64,000 nt of DNA from Pedobacter ginsengisoli (GTDB lineage: Bacteria; Bacteroidota; Bacteroidia; Sphingobacteriales; Sphingobacteriaceae): NCBI RefSeq assembly GCF_002736205.1, contig NZ_CP024091.1, positions 1 to 64,000 of the forward strand, given 5' to 3'. Position numbers and translations under genes: made by a program. Below, piece by piece: positions 45,871 to 60,807 of the stretch; position 1 is the first letter of the stretch; each line of letters opens with the position of its first letter. A model generated the notes under the pieces. It saw only the letters and a program-made list of their open reading frames with translations, was not told the origin of the DNA and did no database searches.

Positions 45871-45892
45871 TGTCATTTATCAACGTAGCGAG
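45871..45892 (+). other. Left arm of the pre-16S processing stem
   Basis: These bases are complementary to 47571-47596, with TGTCATT and ACGTAGCGAG as the exact arms. The stem encloses 16S rRNA and would be an RNase III substrate. Confidence 0.65.
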
Positions 45893-46030
45893 GTAAGAAA
45901 GTACGATTTCAAAGTACATGAAACCGTTGCTATTATTTTAGAGTCAGGTTCTGACAGACAATACAAAAACAAGAATACAGACTATTATTAACAAGTTAAG
46001 AATGGTCAGTGATTCAAACTATAACATTTT

Positions 46031-47552
<1,522 letters not shown>

Positions 47553-47570
47553 CTGGAGTAGGCCAGACTA

Positions 47571-47596
47571 CTCGCTACGTAAATGATATAATGACA
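47571..47596 (+). other. Right arm of the pre-16S processing stem
   Basis: CTCGCTACGT and AATGACA pair with the left arm at 45871-45892, with a small internal asymmetry. Confidence 0.65.
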
Positions 47597-47665
47597 GAAG
47601 ATCTCAAAAAGAAAACCCATAGGATGAAGCATCGTTTAGTGCTCCATACTGCAGTATAGACATCA

Positions 47666-47740
47666 AGTCCCGTAGCTCAGTTTGGTTAGAGCACTACACT
47701 GATAATGTAGGGGTCAGCAGTTCAAATCTGCTCGGGACTA
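47666..47740 (+). tRNA. tRNA-Ile (GAT)
   Basis: A 75-base cloverleaf: acceptor AGTCCCG/CGGGACT, D-arm with AGCTCAG, anticodon stem CTACA/TGTAG with loop CTGATAA (GAT), T-loop TTCAAAT. The CCA end is not encoded. Standard position in the 16S-23S spacer. Confidence 0.95.
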
Positions 47741-47755
47741 CAAGATTAATCTTAA

Positions 47756-47829
47756 GGGGGATTAGCTCAGCTGGCTAGAGCGCCTGCCTTGCACGCAGGA
47801 GGTCAACGGTTCGACTCCGTTATTCTCCA
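47756..47829 (+). tRNA. tRNA-Ala (TGC)
   Basis: A 74-base cloverleaf: acceptor GGGGGAT/ATTCTCC with two G-U pairs, loop CTTGCAC (anticodon TGC), T-loop TTCGACT. The three bases after the discriminator spell CCA. Confidence 0.95.
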
Positions 47830-47897
47830 CCATCACCGTTACCTGTTATAAAAGGTAAGGAAATAGGATATCCTAAGGGGTATCCCGGGCTAGAAAA

Positions 47898-47908
47898 GTT
47901 CTTTGACA
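47898..47908 (+). promoter_or_regulatory. BoxA-like antitermination sequence
   Basis: GTTCTTTGACA in the spacer before 23S resembles boxA (TGCTCTTTAACA). A role in Nus-dependent antitermination is inferred from position and similarity only. Confidence 0.35.
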
Positions 47909-47943
47909 TATTGGAAGAAGTTAAAAAAGAAGAGCAAACAACA
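47905..47943 (+). other. Left arm of the pre-23S processing stem
   Basis: The arm is complementary to 50945-50986: GACATATT, AAGAAGTTAA, GAAGA and CAAACAAC match with short internal loops. It should fold around 23S for RNase III. Confidence 0.75.
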
Positions 47944-48057
47944 ATAGAGACGTTGTTTGACCTGAGGAATACCAAAAGCAAGCAATTGCATGAGGTTTAC
48001 TAAAGAGATAACGACAATCAAAAAAGCATTTCCATAGGCGCAAAAGGCTATGGAGAG

Positions 48058-50931
<2,874 letters not shown>

Positions 50932-50944
50932 AGAGCAGTAAACT

Positions 50945-50986
50945 GTTGTTTGTTCTTCAAAACTTAACTTCTTTCAATAATATGTC
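50945..50986 (+). other. Right arm of the pre-23S processing stem
   Basis: GTTGTTTG, TTCTTC, TTAACTTCTT and AATATGTC pair with the left arm at 47905-47943. Confidence 0.75.
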
Positions 50987-51042
50987 ATTTGTTAGATCAG
51001 AGCTGGTATTTACCACTTATGATGTGAACAATTAAAAATATT

Positions 51043-51152
<110 letters not shown>

Positions 51153-51159
51153 TCTTAAA

Positions 51160-51200
51160 GCCAAAACCCTGTAATGTTAAATTACAGGGTTTTGGCGTTT
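51160..51200 (+). terminator. rRNA operon terminator
   Basis: A perfect 16-bp stem (GCCAAAACCCTGTAAT / ATTACAGGGTTTTGGC) with a 5-base loop, then GTTT. It directly follows 5S. Confidence 0.92.
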
Positions 51201-51308
51201 ATAGACTCATGAAATATTTTCTTCATTAATCTGCAAAATAATAGGATGAGTCTTTGGATTATTTCTTAATAAAGTATTACCACAACCTTCTTTGTGCAAT
51301 AAATTTGG

Positions 51309-51316
51309 TATATTTG
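51309..51316 (+). promoter_or_regulatory. -7 promoter element of the desaturase gene
   Basis: TATATTTG matches TAnnTTTG exactly and is 25 bases before the ATG. The nearest upstream TTTG (51291-51294) is only 14 bases away, so the -33 element is unclear. Confidence 0.45.
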
Positions 51317-51341
51317 ATACAAATTTAAATTATATAAACGG

Positions 51342-52322
51342 ATGAATTTATTCGAGGAAAAGAGAAGGGAAGTAATGTTACATATAGAAGGCTATATGCT
51401 AGATATGATGCAAACATATCTGAAACCAATTGATACAAATTGGCAGCCATCTGATTTTTTACCTGACTCTACCAGTGAAACATTCTATCAGGATATAAAA
51501 TTATTGCGTGAGAACGCTAAAGATCTTTCTTATGATCTAGTAGCTGTTCTAATAGGTGATACCATTACAGAAGAGGCATTGCCAACTTATGAGTCGTGGT
51601 TATGCATGGTTGACGGTATTACCAGAAATGAAGAAGGCGGATGGATGAAATGGGTACGTCATTGGACGGCTGAAGAAAACAGACACGGCGATTTATTAAA
51701 TAAATATCTTTACTTATCGGGACGTGTTGATATGCGTCAGATGGAAATATCAACTCAGTATTTAATTGCTGATGGATTTGATATTGGAACAGGCCATGAC
51801 CCGTATAGAAACTTTATATATACCAGTTTTCAGGAACTAGCTACAAATATTTCTCATAGAAGAGTTGCCTCTTTAGCTAAAAAGGATGGTGATACCTTAC
51901 TTTCTAAAATGTGTGGAGTAATTGCTTCGGATGAGGCTCGTCATGCTAAGGCTTATAAAGATTTCATGACGAAGATATTTGAGGTTGATCCAAATGAGGC
52001 AATGGTTGCTTTTGAGGATATGATGAGAAAGAAAATTGTAATGCCAGCTCATTTTTTGCGTGAAATGGGTATGAAGATTGGCCAAACATTTGGACACTTT
52101 ACTGATGCTGCACAACGTTTAGGCGTATATACTGCGCTGGATTATGTTGAGATTATGCAGCAGTTAATAGAAGAGTGGAAGCTTGAAAGTATGCGTGATT
52201 TAAATGAAGCTGGTGAAAAAGCACGTGACTATATCATGGCGTTGCCAAACAGATTATTGCGCGTAGCTGAGCGGATGAATAACCCATCAATAGAATATAA
52301 ATTTAGCTGGATTCACGCTTAA
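51342..52322 (+). CDS. Acyl-ACP desaturase (soluble diiron)
   Basis: This 326-residue protein is a ferritin-like four-helix diiron enzyme. Two EExxH-type motifs supply the iron ligands: EENRHG at about 110-115 and DEARHA at about 198-203. No transmembrane helix is present. It belongs to the plant stearoyl-ACP/DesA-type desaturase family, which introduces a double bond into acyl chains on ACP and so tunes membrane fluidity. It is convergent with icmF with no bases between the stops. Confidence 0.92.
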   Translation: MNLFEEKRREVMLHIEGYMLDMMQTYLKPIDTNWQPSDFLPDSTSETFYQDIKLLRENAKDLSYDLVAVLIGDTITEEALPTYESWLCMVDGITRNEEGGWMKWVRHWTAEENRHGDLLNKYLYLSGRVDMRQMEISTQYLIADGFDIGTGHDPYRNFIYTSFQELATNISHRRVASLAKKDGDTLLSKMCGVIASDEARHAKAYKDFMTKIFEVDPNEAMVAFEDMMRKKIVMPAHFLREMGMKIGQTFGHFTDAAQRLGVYTALDYVEIMQQLIEEWKLESMRDLNEAGEKARDYIMALPNRLLRVAERMNNPSIEYKFSWIHA

Positions 52323-55300
52323 TTACATATTTCTTCTGTATTGCCCACCAACTTCATAAAGGGAGTTAGAAATTTGTCCTAAAGAACATATTTTACTGAC
52401 TTCCATAAGTTCATTAAATATATTCTCCCCGGCAACAGCCGTTTTTTGAAGCTTTTTAAGTGCTGATTTTGACAGGTTTAAATTTCTGTCTTGAAAGGCC
52501 TTAAGTGCTCCAATTTGATATTGTTTTTCTTCTTCGGTTGCCCTAATTACTTCTCCTGGGATTATAGTAGGTGAACCATTTTTATTTAAAAAGGTATTTA
52601 CACCTACAATAGGATATTCGCCGGTATGTTTTAAGGTTTCATAATATAAGCTTTCTTCCTGTATTTTACCACGTTGATACATAGTTTCCATAGCTCCTAA
52701 AACTCCTCCTCTGTCATTAATCCGCTTAAACTCTAACAATACCGCTTCTTCAACAAGATCAGTCAGATCTTCGATAATAAAAGCTCCTTGTAGTGGATTT
52801 TCATTTTTAGCTAATCCAAGCTCTCTGTTGATGATAAGCTGAATAGCCATGGCTCTGCGTACAGATTCTTCTGTTGGGGTGGTTATAGCCTCATCATAAG
52901 CATTTGTATGAAGTGAATTACAATTATCATATATTGCGTATAATGCCTGCAGGGTTGTACGTATATCATTAAAATCGATCTCCTGGGCATGTAATGAACG
53001 ACCAGAAGTTTGGATATGATACTTCAGCTTTTGAGATCTGTCATTACCTTTATACTTATTTCTAATAGCTTTTGCCCATATACGTCTTGCTACCCTCCCA
53101 ATAACTGAATATTCAGGGTCTATGCCGTTAGAGAAGAAGAAGGATAGATTAGGTGCAAAATCATCGATGTTCATTCCCCTACTAAGGTAATACTCAACAA
53201 AAGTAAAGCCGTTACTTAATGTAAAGGCAAGCTGTGATATGGGATTGGCACCTGCCTCGGCAATGTGATACCCGGAAATTGATACAGAATAGAAGTTGCG
53301 TACTTTTTCAGTAATGAAATAGTTCTGAATATCGCCCATCATTCTTAATGCAAATTCAGTAGAGAAAATGCAGGTATTTTGTGCCTGGTCTTCTTTAAGA
53401 ATATCTGCCTGAACGGTACCACGTACCGTACTTATTGCATGGGATTTGATCTTAGCATATACATCTAAGGGTAATACCTGATCACCGGTTACTCCCAGTA
53501 GCATTAGGCCGAGACCATCATTTCCTTCTGGTAAGGAACCATTATATGTTGGTCTGGCCTGGCCTTTATTCTTATATATAGAATTAATTTTACTTTCTAT
53601 TTCTTCCTGTAAGCCGTTTTGAATTATGTATTTCTCGCATTGCTGGTCTATAGCAGCATTCATAAAAAAGGCTAGCAAAATAGGTGCAGGCCCATTAATT
53701 GTCATAGATACGGAAGTTGATGAAGCGCAGAGATCAAAGCCAGAGTATAACTTTTTAGCATCATCAAGGGTTGCTATGCTTACACCAGAGTTACCTATTT
53801 TGCCATAAATATCTGGACGTATATGTGGGTCTTCTCCGTAAAGTGTTACAGAATCAAAAGCTGTAGACAGGCGATGTGCTGGCTGACCTAACGATACATA
53901 ATGAAATCTTTTATTTGTCCGTTCTGGTCCGCCTTCTCCTGCAAACATACGGGTTGGATCTTCTCCCTCGCGTTTTAGTGGGAAAACTCCTGCAGCATAA
54001 GGAAATTCACCTGGTACATTCTCTGTTAGTAACCAATTTAAAATATCGCCCCAATCCTTATAGCGCGGCAGAGATACCTTTGGTATTCGTAATTTAGACA
54101 GTGACTCATAAAAGAGTGGCTGTTTAATTTCTTTATCCCTTACTTTGTATACAAAGAACTCTTGTTGGTATTTAGCTTTTGTTTCTGGCCATTCCCGTAA
54201 TAGTTTTTTGCACTCTCCATCCAGCTGCTCTTCCAGCTGTTGATACAATTCTTTTAAGGTAGTGGTTAGCTGCTCGTCAGTTGAAAGATGAATCACACCT
54301 TGTAACTGATATAGTTTTCTGGCTATTGTGGTTTGCTTATTTACCCATTCATTATAGGTTTGACTGGATTCAGCTATTTCTGCGAGATATCTTATCCTAT
54401 CAGGCGGTATAATATAAATCTTTTCAGATTGTCCACCTATAAGTTCCATTTGGGCTTTAAAATCGGTACCAGTTTTCTCTTTTATTTTTTGCATTAAGGC
54501 AGTAAAGAGGTTGTTCATGCCCGGATCATTAAACTGGGAGGCCATAGTTCCATAAACAGGAATACTATCGTCATCAGCGTTGAACAGATTGTGATTACGT
54601 TTGTATTGTTTCCTCACATCACGTAAAGCATCCAGCGCACCGCGTTTATCAAATTTATTTATTGCAACAAGGTCTGCAAAATCTAGCATATCAATTTTTT
54701 CCAATTGTGTGGCCGCCCCGAATTCAGGGGTCATCACATACAACGAAATGTCGCAGTGTTCGGTTATTTCCGTATCAGATTGTCCAATACCAGAAGTCTC
54801 AACTATAATGAGATCGTAACCTGCAGCTTTACAGATATCAATACTTTCCTGAACATTTTTTGAAAGTGCTAAGTTGGCTTGCCTTGTAGCCAGTGAACGC
54901 ATGTATATTCTGGGATTATTAATTGCATTCATCCTGATCCTGTCTCCAAGTAAAGCACCTCCGGTTTTGCGTTTGGATGGATCAACAGAGATAATTGCAA
55001 GTGTTTTATCTTTTACTTCTATTAAAAATCTTCTTACCAGTTCATCAACTAAAGATGATTTGCCCGATCCTCCTGTTCCTGTAATGCCCAAAACAGGAGC
55101 ATCGTTATTGATGGTTAGTTTTTTTAACTCATTTACAAAAGATTGAGCAGCATCAGGGTCATTTTCTGCCACTGTAATTGCAGCTGCAATACTTTTGATA
55201 TCTTTTTTAGGGATAGTTTTTAACTCCCCATTTAACGATTTTGTAGTGATAAAGTCGGTCTGCTCAAGCATATTATTGATCATGCCCTGTAAGCCCATTT

Positions 55301-55685
55301 TACGGCCATCATCAGGAGAATATATCCTTGTAATACCGTAAGCCTGTAATTCGGCAATTTCTGAGGGCAGGATTACCCCGCCGCCTCCGCCAAATATTTT
55401 GACATGAGATGCACCGCGTTCCTGCAGCAAATCATACATGTATTTAAAATATTCAATATGGCCACCTTGATAAGAAGTCATTGCAATGCCTTGAACATCT
55501 TCCTGTATAGCACAGTTTACCACTTCTTCAACTGAGCGGTTATGTCCCAAATGTATGACCTCTGCCCCCGAGGATTGAAGAATCCTCCTCATGATATTAA
55601 TTGTAGCATCATGGCCATCAAATAACGCAGCTGCAGTTACAAAACGGATTTTGTGTTTGGGCTTATAGATTTCAATTTGTTCCAT
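52323..55685 (-). CDS. icmF: Fused isobutyryl-CoA mutase IcmF
   Basis: This 1120-residue protein combines three parts. An N-terminal B12-binding domain carries [14 protein letters not shown] and [12 protein letters not shown] MeaB-like G-protein chaperone domain (about 190-410) has [16 protein letters not shown] and AINKFDKRG. The C-terminal CoA mutase barrel (about 560-1090) has [23 protein letters not shown] and [12 protein letters not shown]. This is the IcmF architecture, which interconverts isobutyryl-CoA and n-butyryl-CoA with adenosylcobalamin and also has methylmalonyl-type relatives. It does not need a separate small subunit. A -7 element lies 22 bases upstream. Confidence 0.93.
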   Translation of the reverse strand: MEQIEIYKPKHKIRFVTAAALFDGHDATINIMRRILQSSGAEVIHLGHNRSVEEVVNCAIQEDVQGIAMTSYQGGHIEYFKYMYDLLQERGASHVKIFGGGGGVILPSEIAELQAYGITRIYSPDDGRKMGLQGMINNMLEQTDFITTKSLNGELKTIPKKDIKSIAAAITVAENDPDAAQSFVNELKKLTINNDAPVLGITGTGGSGKSSLVDELVRRFLIEVKDKTLAIISVDPSKRKTGGALLGDRIRMNAINNPRIYMRSLATRQANLALSKNVQESIDICKAAGYDLIIVETSGIGQSDTEITEHCDISLYVMTPEFGAATQLEKIDMLDFADLVAINKFDKRGALDALRDVRKQYKRNHNLFNADDDSIPVYGTMASQFNDPGMNNLFTALMQKIKEKTGTDFKAQMELIGGQSEKIYIIPPDRIRYLAEIAESSQTYNEWVNKQTTIARKLYQLQGVIHLSTDEQLTTTLKELYQQLEEQLDGECKKLLREWPETKAKYQQEFFVYKVRDKEIKQPLFYESLSKLRIPKVSLPRYKDWGDILNWLLTENVPGEFPYAAGVFPLKREGEDPTRMFAGEGGPERTNKRFHYVSLGQPAHRLSTAFDSVTLYGEDPHIRPDIYGKIGNSGVSIATLDDAKKLYSGFDLCASSTSVSMTINGPAPILLAFFMNAAIDQQCEKYIIQNGLQEEIESKINSIYKNKGQARPTYNGSLPEGNDGLGLMLLGVTGDQVLPLDVYAKIKSHAISTVRGTVQADILKEDQAQNTCIFSTEFALRMMGDIQNYFITEKVRNFYSVSISGYHIAEAGANPISQLAFTLSNGFTFVEYYLSRGMNIDDFAPNLSFFFSNGIDPEYSVIGRVARRIWAKAIRNKYKGNDRSQKLKYHIQTSGRSLHAQEIDFNDIRTTLQALYAIYDNCNSLHTNAYDEAITTPTEESVRRAMAIQLIINRELGLAKNENPLQGAFIIEDLTDLVEEAVLLEFKRINDRGGVLGAMETMYQRGKIQEESLYYETLKHTGEYPIVGVNTFLNKNGSPTIIPGEVIRATEEEKQYQIGALKAFQDRNLNLSKSALKKLQKTAVAGENIFNELMEVSKICSLGQISNSLYEVGGQYRRNM

Positions 55686-55707
55686 ATCTGGTTTTATAAT
55701 TGGTATT

Positions 55708-55715
55708 CAAAGGTA
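55708..55715 (-). promoter_or_regulatory. -7 promoter element of icmF
   Basis: The minus strand reads TACCTTTG, a full -7 match, 22 bases before the start codon. No ideal -33 TTG is present. Confidence 0.5.
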
Positions 55716-55716
55716 A

Positions 55717-55753
55717 CAAAAAGGCCACTCAAAATTTACTTGAGTGGCCTTCT
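55717..55753 (-). terminator. Terminator of pafA
   Basis: AAGGCCACTCAA / TTGAGTGGCCTT is a perfect 12-bp stem followed on the minus strand by TTTTTG. It lies between the pafA stop and the icmF promoter. Confidence 0.87.
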
Positions 55754-55770
55754 TACATCTGTAGAAAATA

Positions 55771-57435
55771 TTATTGGTGTGTTAACTCAGTTATTGGTTC
55801 TCCTATACAGCCACTAGGCATCTGAATACGGAGCATTGCAGCTAAGGTAGCTGCTATATCTGTCATGTAATGCGTTTTATTGGTTTTTCCGGGTTTTACA
55901 TTCCATCCCATAAATACACACGGTATGTGCGAATCATATGGGAACCAGGCACCGTGAGTTGTTCCCGTTTTGCCTCCCTCGAAATAGTTTGATTTCAGAA
56001 TATAATAGATATCGCCGCTTCTAAGTGCATTGTATCCATTAGTAATGGCTTTCTTTATAGGTTCAGGTAGGGTTGAGCTGGCTACTTTGGTAACATCTAC
56101 AGCATCCATAATACCATCTTGTTGTTTCAATGTTTCAATTGCCAGAGCTTTTATTGCATCAAAATCAGCATTTGCATCTTTAATTGCCTGATGATTAAAA
56201 TAAAACTGGCTGTTTGCAGAAGTGACAATAGCTTTTTTGACTTTGAATTTTTCTTCAATTGTAGTGTTTAGGCTCTTTATAACTGGAGAGTCATTGAATA
56301 ATCCTCCGGGAAGTTTATTTTCTGTCATAAAGCCAGGAACATGTGCAGCACCATGATCGGCAGATAAGAAAACAAGATAATTTCCTTTTCCGATTTTAGT
56401 ATCCAGATAATTAAAAAATTGTTCCAGATCTTGATCTAATCTAAGGTATGTATCCTCAGCCTCTATGGAATTTGGACCGTATTGATGACCAACATAATCA
56501 GTTGCTGAACAACTAACGGCCAGGAAGTCGGTTGAACCGCTTTGGCCAAGATGTTCAGAATCAATAGCCAGTTTAGCTAAATCTAAAGTCATTGTGTTGC
56601 CATAAGGAGAACTCTTTATCATGTCATAGTTCTTTCCTGTATACAATTTAAAAGGATGTGGGAAGGTTGGTGTTTGCTCTCCTCTGGATTTTCCTTCATA
56701 ATCTTTGTTGTCGGCTGTACTTTGGTCATAAGTTTCTATTGGATATAATGTATTCCAGTTTTTTTCAAAATACTTATCGGCCATTTTCAACTTGTTGTAA
56801 TCTGATACCCATGTTGGCAATTTTGTCATATAATGAGTACTTGTAATCCAGTCACCTGTTCCGCCGTCAAACCAATATGCAGCATTGGCCGAGTGGCCTG
56901 CAGGCAAAATTGATCCACGGTCTTTTAATGATATACCTATTACCTTACTCTTAAAATTTGTAGCTAAGCGAAGCTCATCAGTAATGGTTGTGGTAAGTAG
57001 ATTTTTTGGAGACATTAATCCGGCCCTGGTATCACTGCCTACAGTTTTCACTGTTGTATCTTCAGCACAATACACGCTACGTTTTAATTGAGGATCGTAC
57101 CAGTCATTTCCGATTATACCATTTATAGCAGGAACTGACCCGGTATAAATACTTGAATGTCCGCATGCTGTATATGTGGGAGTGTAGGGAATGAACGTGT
57201 TTTCAGCAGAAAATCCTTCATTTACCATACGCTTAAATCCGCCATTTGAATATCTGTTATAGTAACGGTATAGATAATCCCATCTCATTTGATCTACAAC
57301 TAATCCGACAACTAATTTTGGCCTGTTTAGTGTTGTAGAAGGTGCTCTTTTTGCGGTAAGTGTCTTTTTTTGAGCTATTGACCCAGTGCAGAAGAGGGCC
57401 ATAGCGGTAAATAAAAGGAGAATTCTTTTCTTCAT
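55771..57435 (-). CDS. pafA: PafA-type alkaline phosphatase
   Basis: This 554-residue protein has a signal peptide (to about residue 21, SIAQ). It has the alkaline phosphatase superfamily fold: VVDQMRWDYLYRYY for the first metal ligand, the nucleophile region PYTPTYTACGHSSIYTG (Thr near 89, as in the PafA group where Thr replaces Ser), AADHG-type LSADHGAAHVPG, and GTTHGAWFPYDSHIPC near the end. It removes phosphate from organic monoesters in the periplasm. It is monocistronic with its own terminator. Confidence 0.9.
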   Translation of the reverse strand: MKKRILLLFTAMALFCTGSIAQKKTLTAKRAPSTTLNRPKLVVGLVVDQMRWDYLYRYYNRYSNGGFKRMVNEGFSAENTFIPYTPTYTACGHSSIYTGSVPAINGIIGNDWYDPQLKRSVYCAEDTTVKTVGSDTRAGLMSPKNLLTTTITDELRLATNFKSKVIGISLKDRGSILPAGHSANAAYWFDGGTGDWITSTHYMTKLPTWVSDYNKLKMADKYFEKNWNTLYPIETYDQSTADNKDYEGKSRGEQTPTFPHPFKLYTGKNYDMIKSSPYGNTMTLDLAKLAIDSEHLGQSGSTDFLAVSCSATDYVGHQYGPNSIEAEDTYLRLDQDLEQFFNYLDTKIGKGNYLVFLSADHGAAHVPGFMTENKLPGGLFNDSPVIKSLNTTIEEKFKVKKAIVTSANSQFYFNHQAIKDANADFDAIKALAIETLKQQDGIMDAVDVTKVASSTLPEPIKKAITNGYNALRSGDIYYILKSNYFEGGKTGTTHGAWFPYDSHIPCVFMGWNVKPGKTNKTHYMTDIAATLAAMLRIQMPSGCIGEPITELTHQ

Positions 57436-57545
57436 TATATGTTAAATTTTTTAGAGGTTATAAGGTAAAAACAGTGTGTAAGGTAGTTAGGATTTATAAA
57501 GTTAGTTACTTAACAATAAGTATCATTTAATATAATGTAAAGTTT

Positions 57546-58832
57546 TTATGGTATTTCTGCAACTACAAAAGTGCTTCCACCTATATAAATAAGATCGTCG
57601 GCATTTGCATTTTCTTTGGCGGCATTTATTGCAAGTTCAACAGTGGTGAAGACGGAACCTTTTAAGCCATGTTTTTCTGCTTCAGTTGCAAGTTCCTGAG
57701 CAGAAAGTGCTCTTTCAAGTTGTGGCTGACAGAAATAATACAAGGCTGTAGGAGGAAGAAGATTTAAAACTCCATTAATGTCTTTATCCTTTACCATGCC
57801 GATTACAACGTGAAGTTTGTTGTGTGGTGTAGTGTTAATATTTTGTACTACTTCTGTTATGCCCGCAATATTATGTCCGGTATCAGAAACTATTAAAGGA
57901 TTTTTACTTAGTATTTGCCAGCGGCCCATTAAACCTGTTAAATCCTTTACATTCTTTAGGGCTGAATAAAGTGCATCATTATGAATTTTAAAGCCTAATG
58001 TTTTTAAGGTTTCTACTGCCTGTATAACAGTTAAAATATTTTTTAATTGATAGGTTCCTGTAAGATCTAGCAGGATGTTTTCAAATAGGTTGCTCCCATT
58101 TTTGGAAACAGAAACATTTAAAAATTCACCTTCCTTAGTAGATTTGCTAATCTGCAATTGCTGATCGGCAAAGAGAATTGAACTTTGAGTTTCCTTTGCT
58201 TTTTGAATAAACACCGGATCAGTTTCGGGGTGACTCTCGCCAATAACAACAGGAATACCGGGTTTTATAATTCCAGCTTTTTCTCCTGCAATTTCTTTTA
58301 ATGTATTGCCAAGAATATTGGTATGGTCAAGACTTATGTTGGTAATTACAGATAACTCGGGTGTTATGATATTTGTTGAGTCTAACCGGCCACCTAAACC
58401 GACTTCTATTATAGCAATATCAACATTCTGTTCGTAGAAATATGAGAATGCCATTGCAACGGTTACTTCAAAAAAAGAAGGACTGATTTCTTCAATAATT
58501 CCTTGTTGTTGCTCAACAAAGTTTATCACAAAATCTTTAGAAACCATTTCTCCGTTAACTCTGATGCGCTCTCTGAAATCCTTTAAATGGGGGGAGGTAT
58601 ATAATCCGGTTTTATAACCGGCTTGTTGAAAAATGGCGGCAATCATGTGAGAGGTTGAACCTTTCCCATTTGTGCCGCCAATATGTATTGTCTTAAATTT
58701 ATTTTGCGGATTATCTAACCTTTCGCACATAGCAACGGTATTGTGTAAATCCTTTTTAAAGGCAACCGCACCAACTCTGGTAAACATTGGTAGCTTGCGG
58801 TACAGATAATCAATAGTTTGTTCGTAATTCAT
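57546..58832 (-). CDS. folC: Bifunctional folylpolyglutamate synthase / dihydrofolate synthase FolC
   Basis: This 428-residue Mur-ligase-like enzyme has the P-loop GTNGKGSTSHMIA near residue 51, GLGGRLDSTNII and NISLDHTNILG. The C-terminal domain contains SDTGHNIAG. It joins glutamate to dihydropteroate and folates. A TACTTTTG element lies 22 bases upstream (58854-58861 on the minus strand), so it probably has its own promoter although tonB lies just before it. Confidence 0.93.
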   Translation of the reverse strand: MNYEQTIDYLYRKLPMFTRVGAVAFKKDLHNTVAMCERLDNPQNKFKTIHIGGTNGKGSTSHMIAAIFQQAGYKTGLYTSPHLKDFRERIRVNGEMVSKDFVINFVEQQQGIIEEISPSFFEVTVAMAFSYFYEQNVDIAIIEVGLGGRLDSTNIITPELSVITNISLDHTNILGNTLKEIAGEKAGIIKPGIPVVIGESHPETDPVFIQKAKETQSSILFADQQLQISKSTKEGEFLNVSVSKNGSNLFENILLDLTGTYQLKNILTVIQAVETLKTLGFKIHNDALYSALKNVKDLTGLMGRWQILSKNPLIVSDTGHNIAGITEVVQNINTTPHNKLHVVIGMVKDKDINGVLNLLPPTALYYFCQPQLERALSAQELATEAEKHGLKGSVFTTVELAINAAKENANADDLIYIGGSTFVVAEIP

Positions 58833-58835
58833 TTC

Positions 58836-58853
58836 TGATGTTTAATAACATCA
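58836..58853. other. Perfect small dyad in the folC leader
   Basis: TGATGTT-TAAT-AACATCA lies 4 bases upstream of the folC start codon. It may be a weak hairpin or protein site; nothing more can be said. Confidence 0.3.
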
Positions 58854-58861
58854 CAAAAGTA
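58854..58861 (-). promoter_or_regulatory. -7 promoter element of folC
   Basis: The minus strand reads TACTTTTG, a full -7 match. It lies between the tonB stop and the folC start. Confidence 0.4.
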
Positions 58862-58875
58862 TCAAAGCTACCTGA

Positions 58876-59694
58876 TTATTTAACTTTAAAATTGAAAACA
58901 ACTACACCAATTTGAATATCAGGAGCTGTTTCTGAGGGAGCTAAACGGGCACCCATTAAAGCTTCCTTGCATTTCTGCCATAATTCTCTGTCGTTCAGGG
59001 TAGTTCCCTTAACTCCGGGAGTAGCGTCTATAACAAGACCAGCTTTGTTTATTTTTATACGTACGGCAATTTTACCTGTTTTCTGCCCATCATCCTGAGG
59101 CGTAACCAGATTTGTAAACTTTCTTAAGGCAATAGGGGTTTCGCCAAAGCCAGAGCCACCTTCACCATAATTATTGGCCAGAGGATCTCCGTTTTTGCTT
59201 CCTTGATTTCCTGGTGTATCACCGGTTCCATCACCCCCGCCGGTTCCTTTACTGGATTTTCCTTTGTACAGGGCATTTTGGTTTACAACCGGTTTTGAAG
59301 GTTTCGTTTCTGCATTAGTTGCAGTAGGGGTCGCTTCTTTTTTTGTTTCCTTGCTTTTTACAGCTACAGCTTCCTCAGAGTTTTGAGTAATGATTTCTTT
59401 TTCACTTACCTGGGGAGTTGGAGTCTCTTTGGTTACTTCTGTTGGTGTTACTTTATCAGGTTGACGATTATTTGCGTTAGGATCTGCAGATGGCTCTTCA
59501 ATACTGGTATAATCTGAACCCATACCTGTTACAGAAGTTCCGTAGTTAACCACCATTCCTCCCATACCTGCATCTTCCGGCTCGAAGCTCCCAATAACAA
59601 TAAAGAAGCTTAAAGCAAGCAATGCAGCCATGATACCGGTAGATATTGCCAGTGCCTTAGGATAATTGTTTTCTTCTTTAGGATAAGTTGTCAT
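58876..59694 (-). CDS. TonB-like energy transducer
   Basis: This 272-residue protein has an N-terminal transmembrane helix (about 14-33, ALAISTGIMAALLALSFFIV), a long Thr/Glu/Lys-rich periplasmic linker (about 60-180) with a Gly-rich stretch, and a C-terminal TonB-type domain ending VVVFNFKVK. It overlaps the exbD start by one base, forming exbB-exbD-tonB. TonB passes energy from ExbB/ExbD to outer-membrane receptors. The linker is not proline-rich as in classical TonB but is acidic/basic mixed. Confidence 0.83.
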   Translation of the reverse strand: MTTYPKEENNYPKALAISTGIMAALLALSFFIVIGSFEPEDAGMGGMVVNYGTSVTGMGSDYTSIEEPSADPNANNRQPDKVTPTEVTKETPTPQVSEKEIITQNSEEAVAVKSKETKKEATPTATNAETKPSKPVVNQNALYKGKSSKGTGGGDGTGDTPGNQGSKNGDPLANNYGEGGSGFGETPIALRKFTNLVTPQDDGQKTGKIAVRIKINKAGLVIDATPGVKGTTLNDRELWQKCKEALMGARLAPSETAPDIQIGVVVFNFKVK

Positions 59695-60095
59695 TATTTC
59701 TTAGGTTCTACAGCCAGTACAACTTTTAGTTTTAACTTATTAGCCACATCATAAACAAGCATTACATTTTCAATGGCAACACCTCTTTCAGCGTAAAGTA
59801 CAATAGTTAGATCTGGTGATGTCTTTTGATAAGTTTCTATTGCAGTTTGAAGATTTTCAATCGTAGTTGGCTTCTTGTCTATAAAATAATTTGATTTATC
59901 ATCTATAGATACAGTAACGGTTTTTTGGGCATTAGATTGTTGCCCAGACTCTGAACGGGGTAATAATAACTTCACTACCTGTGGATTAACTACAGCTGAT
60001 GCCAATAGAAAAAACAAAAGCAGGAAGAACATGATATCGTTCAATGCAGAGGTATGTACCTCTACAGTTCCTTTATTTCTTTTGCGTAAATTCAT
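59694..60095 (-). CDS. exbD: Biopolymer transporter ExbD
   Basis: This 133-residue protein has a single N-terminal transmembrane helix (LNDIMFFLLLFFLLASAVV) containing the conserved Asp, and the ExbD periplasmic domain. The start overlaps exbB by one base. Together with ExbB it forms the proton-driven motor for TonB. Confidence 0.92.
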   Translation of the reverse strand: MNLRKRNKGTVEVHTSALNDIMFFLLLFFLLASAVVNPQVVKLLLPRSESGQQSNAQKTVTVSIDDKSNYFIDKKPTTIENLQTAIETYQKTSPDLTIVLYAERGVAIENVMLVYDVANKLKLKVVLAVEPKK

Positions 60096-60805
60096 TATTT
60101 TCCTGGCTCCTCTAATAGATCAATAAATTCAATAGCGTCAGTTTCCATTCTTAAAATTATGCGCTCAACCATCATATTTAAAATATGATAAAGTACATAT
60201 GCAATAATACCTATGATAAGTCCTGTTGCTGATGTAATCATTTTGGTATAAAGACCACCAGATATTGTACCGATTTCGATTGCTCCTTTAATAGATACAT
60301 CGTGGAAAATAGTAATTACCCCGATAATTGTTCCAACGAAACCAAGCATGGGTGCAATACCTGCAATAATACCTAATATGCCTATGTTTTTCTCTAATTT
60401 AGATACTTCTAATTTTCCATTGTTTTCAATAGCAGCTTCAATGTCTTTTATTGGTCTACCAATACGTTTTAGTCCTTTTTCAAGCATTCTGGCCAAAGGA
60501 GAATTGTTATTGCGACATAAAGTTATTGCGTTTTCCAGCCTTCCATCATGAATGTATTGTTTAATCTGAAGCATCAGATTCGATTCAGTTTTAGAAGCTT
60601 TTCTTATCGTCAGGTATCTTTCAACAAAGATTACTAATCCAAGGAATGCCAAAAATGCTAAAGGAATCATTACCCAGCCGCCTTTAAAAAGAAGGTCGAT
60701 AAAGTGAAGTTCTGGTGGGGCAGTTGTAATGGCTTGGTTTAAGTTATTAGCAGAATCAATAATCTTGTTAGCGGTATCTGTTGCACCTTGTAGTAAAACG
60801 ATCAT
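60095..60805 (-). CDS. exbB: MotA/TolQ/ExbB proton channel protein
   Basis: This 236-residue protein has three membrane segments, at about 40-66 (GGWVMIPLAFLAFLGLVIFV), about 140-165 (IGILGIIAGIAPMLGFVGTIIGV) and about 185-212 (TSATGLIIGIIAYVLYHI). GFVGTIIGVI and the Thr/Gly-rich third helix are typical of ExbB. It overlaps exbD by one base and follows the HU/SPOR gene by 2 bases, so all are cotranscribed. Confidence 0.92.
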   Translation of the reverse strand: MIVLLQGATDTANKIIDSANNLNQAITTAPPELHFIDLLFKGGWVMIPLAFLAFLGLVIFVERYLTIRKASKTESNLMLQIKQYIHDGRLENAITLCRNNNSPLARMLEKGLKRIGRPIKDIEAAIENNGKLEVSKLEKNIGILGIIAGIAPMLGFVGTIIGVITIFHDVSIKGAIEIGTISGGLYTKMITSATGLIIGIIAYVLYHILNMMVERIILRMETDAIEFIDLLEEPGK

Positions 60806-60807
60806 AT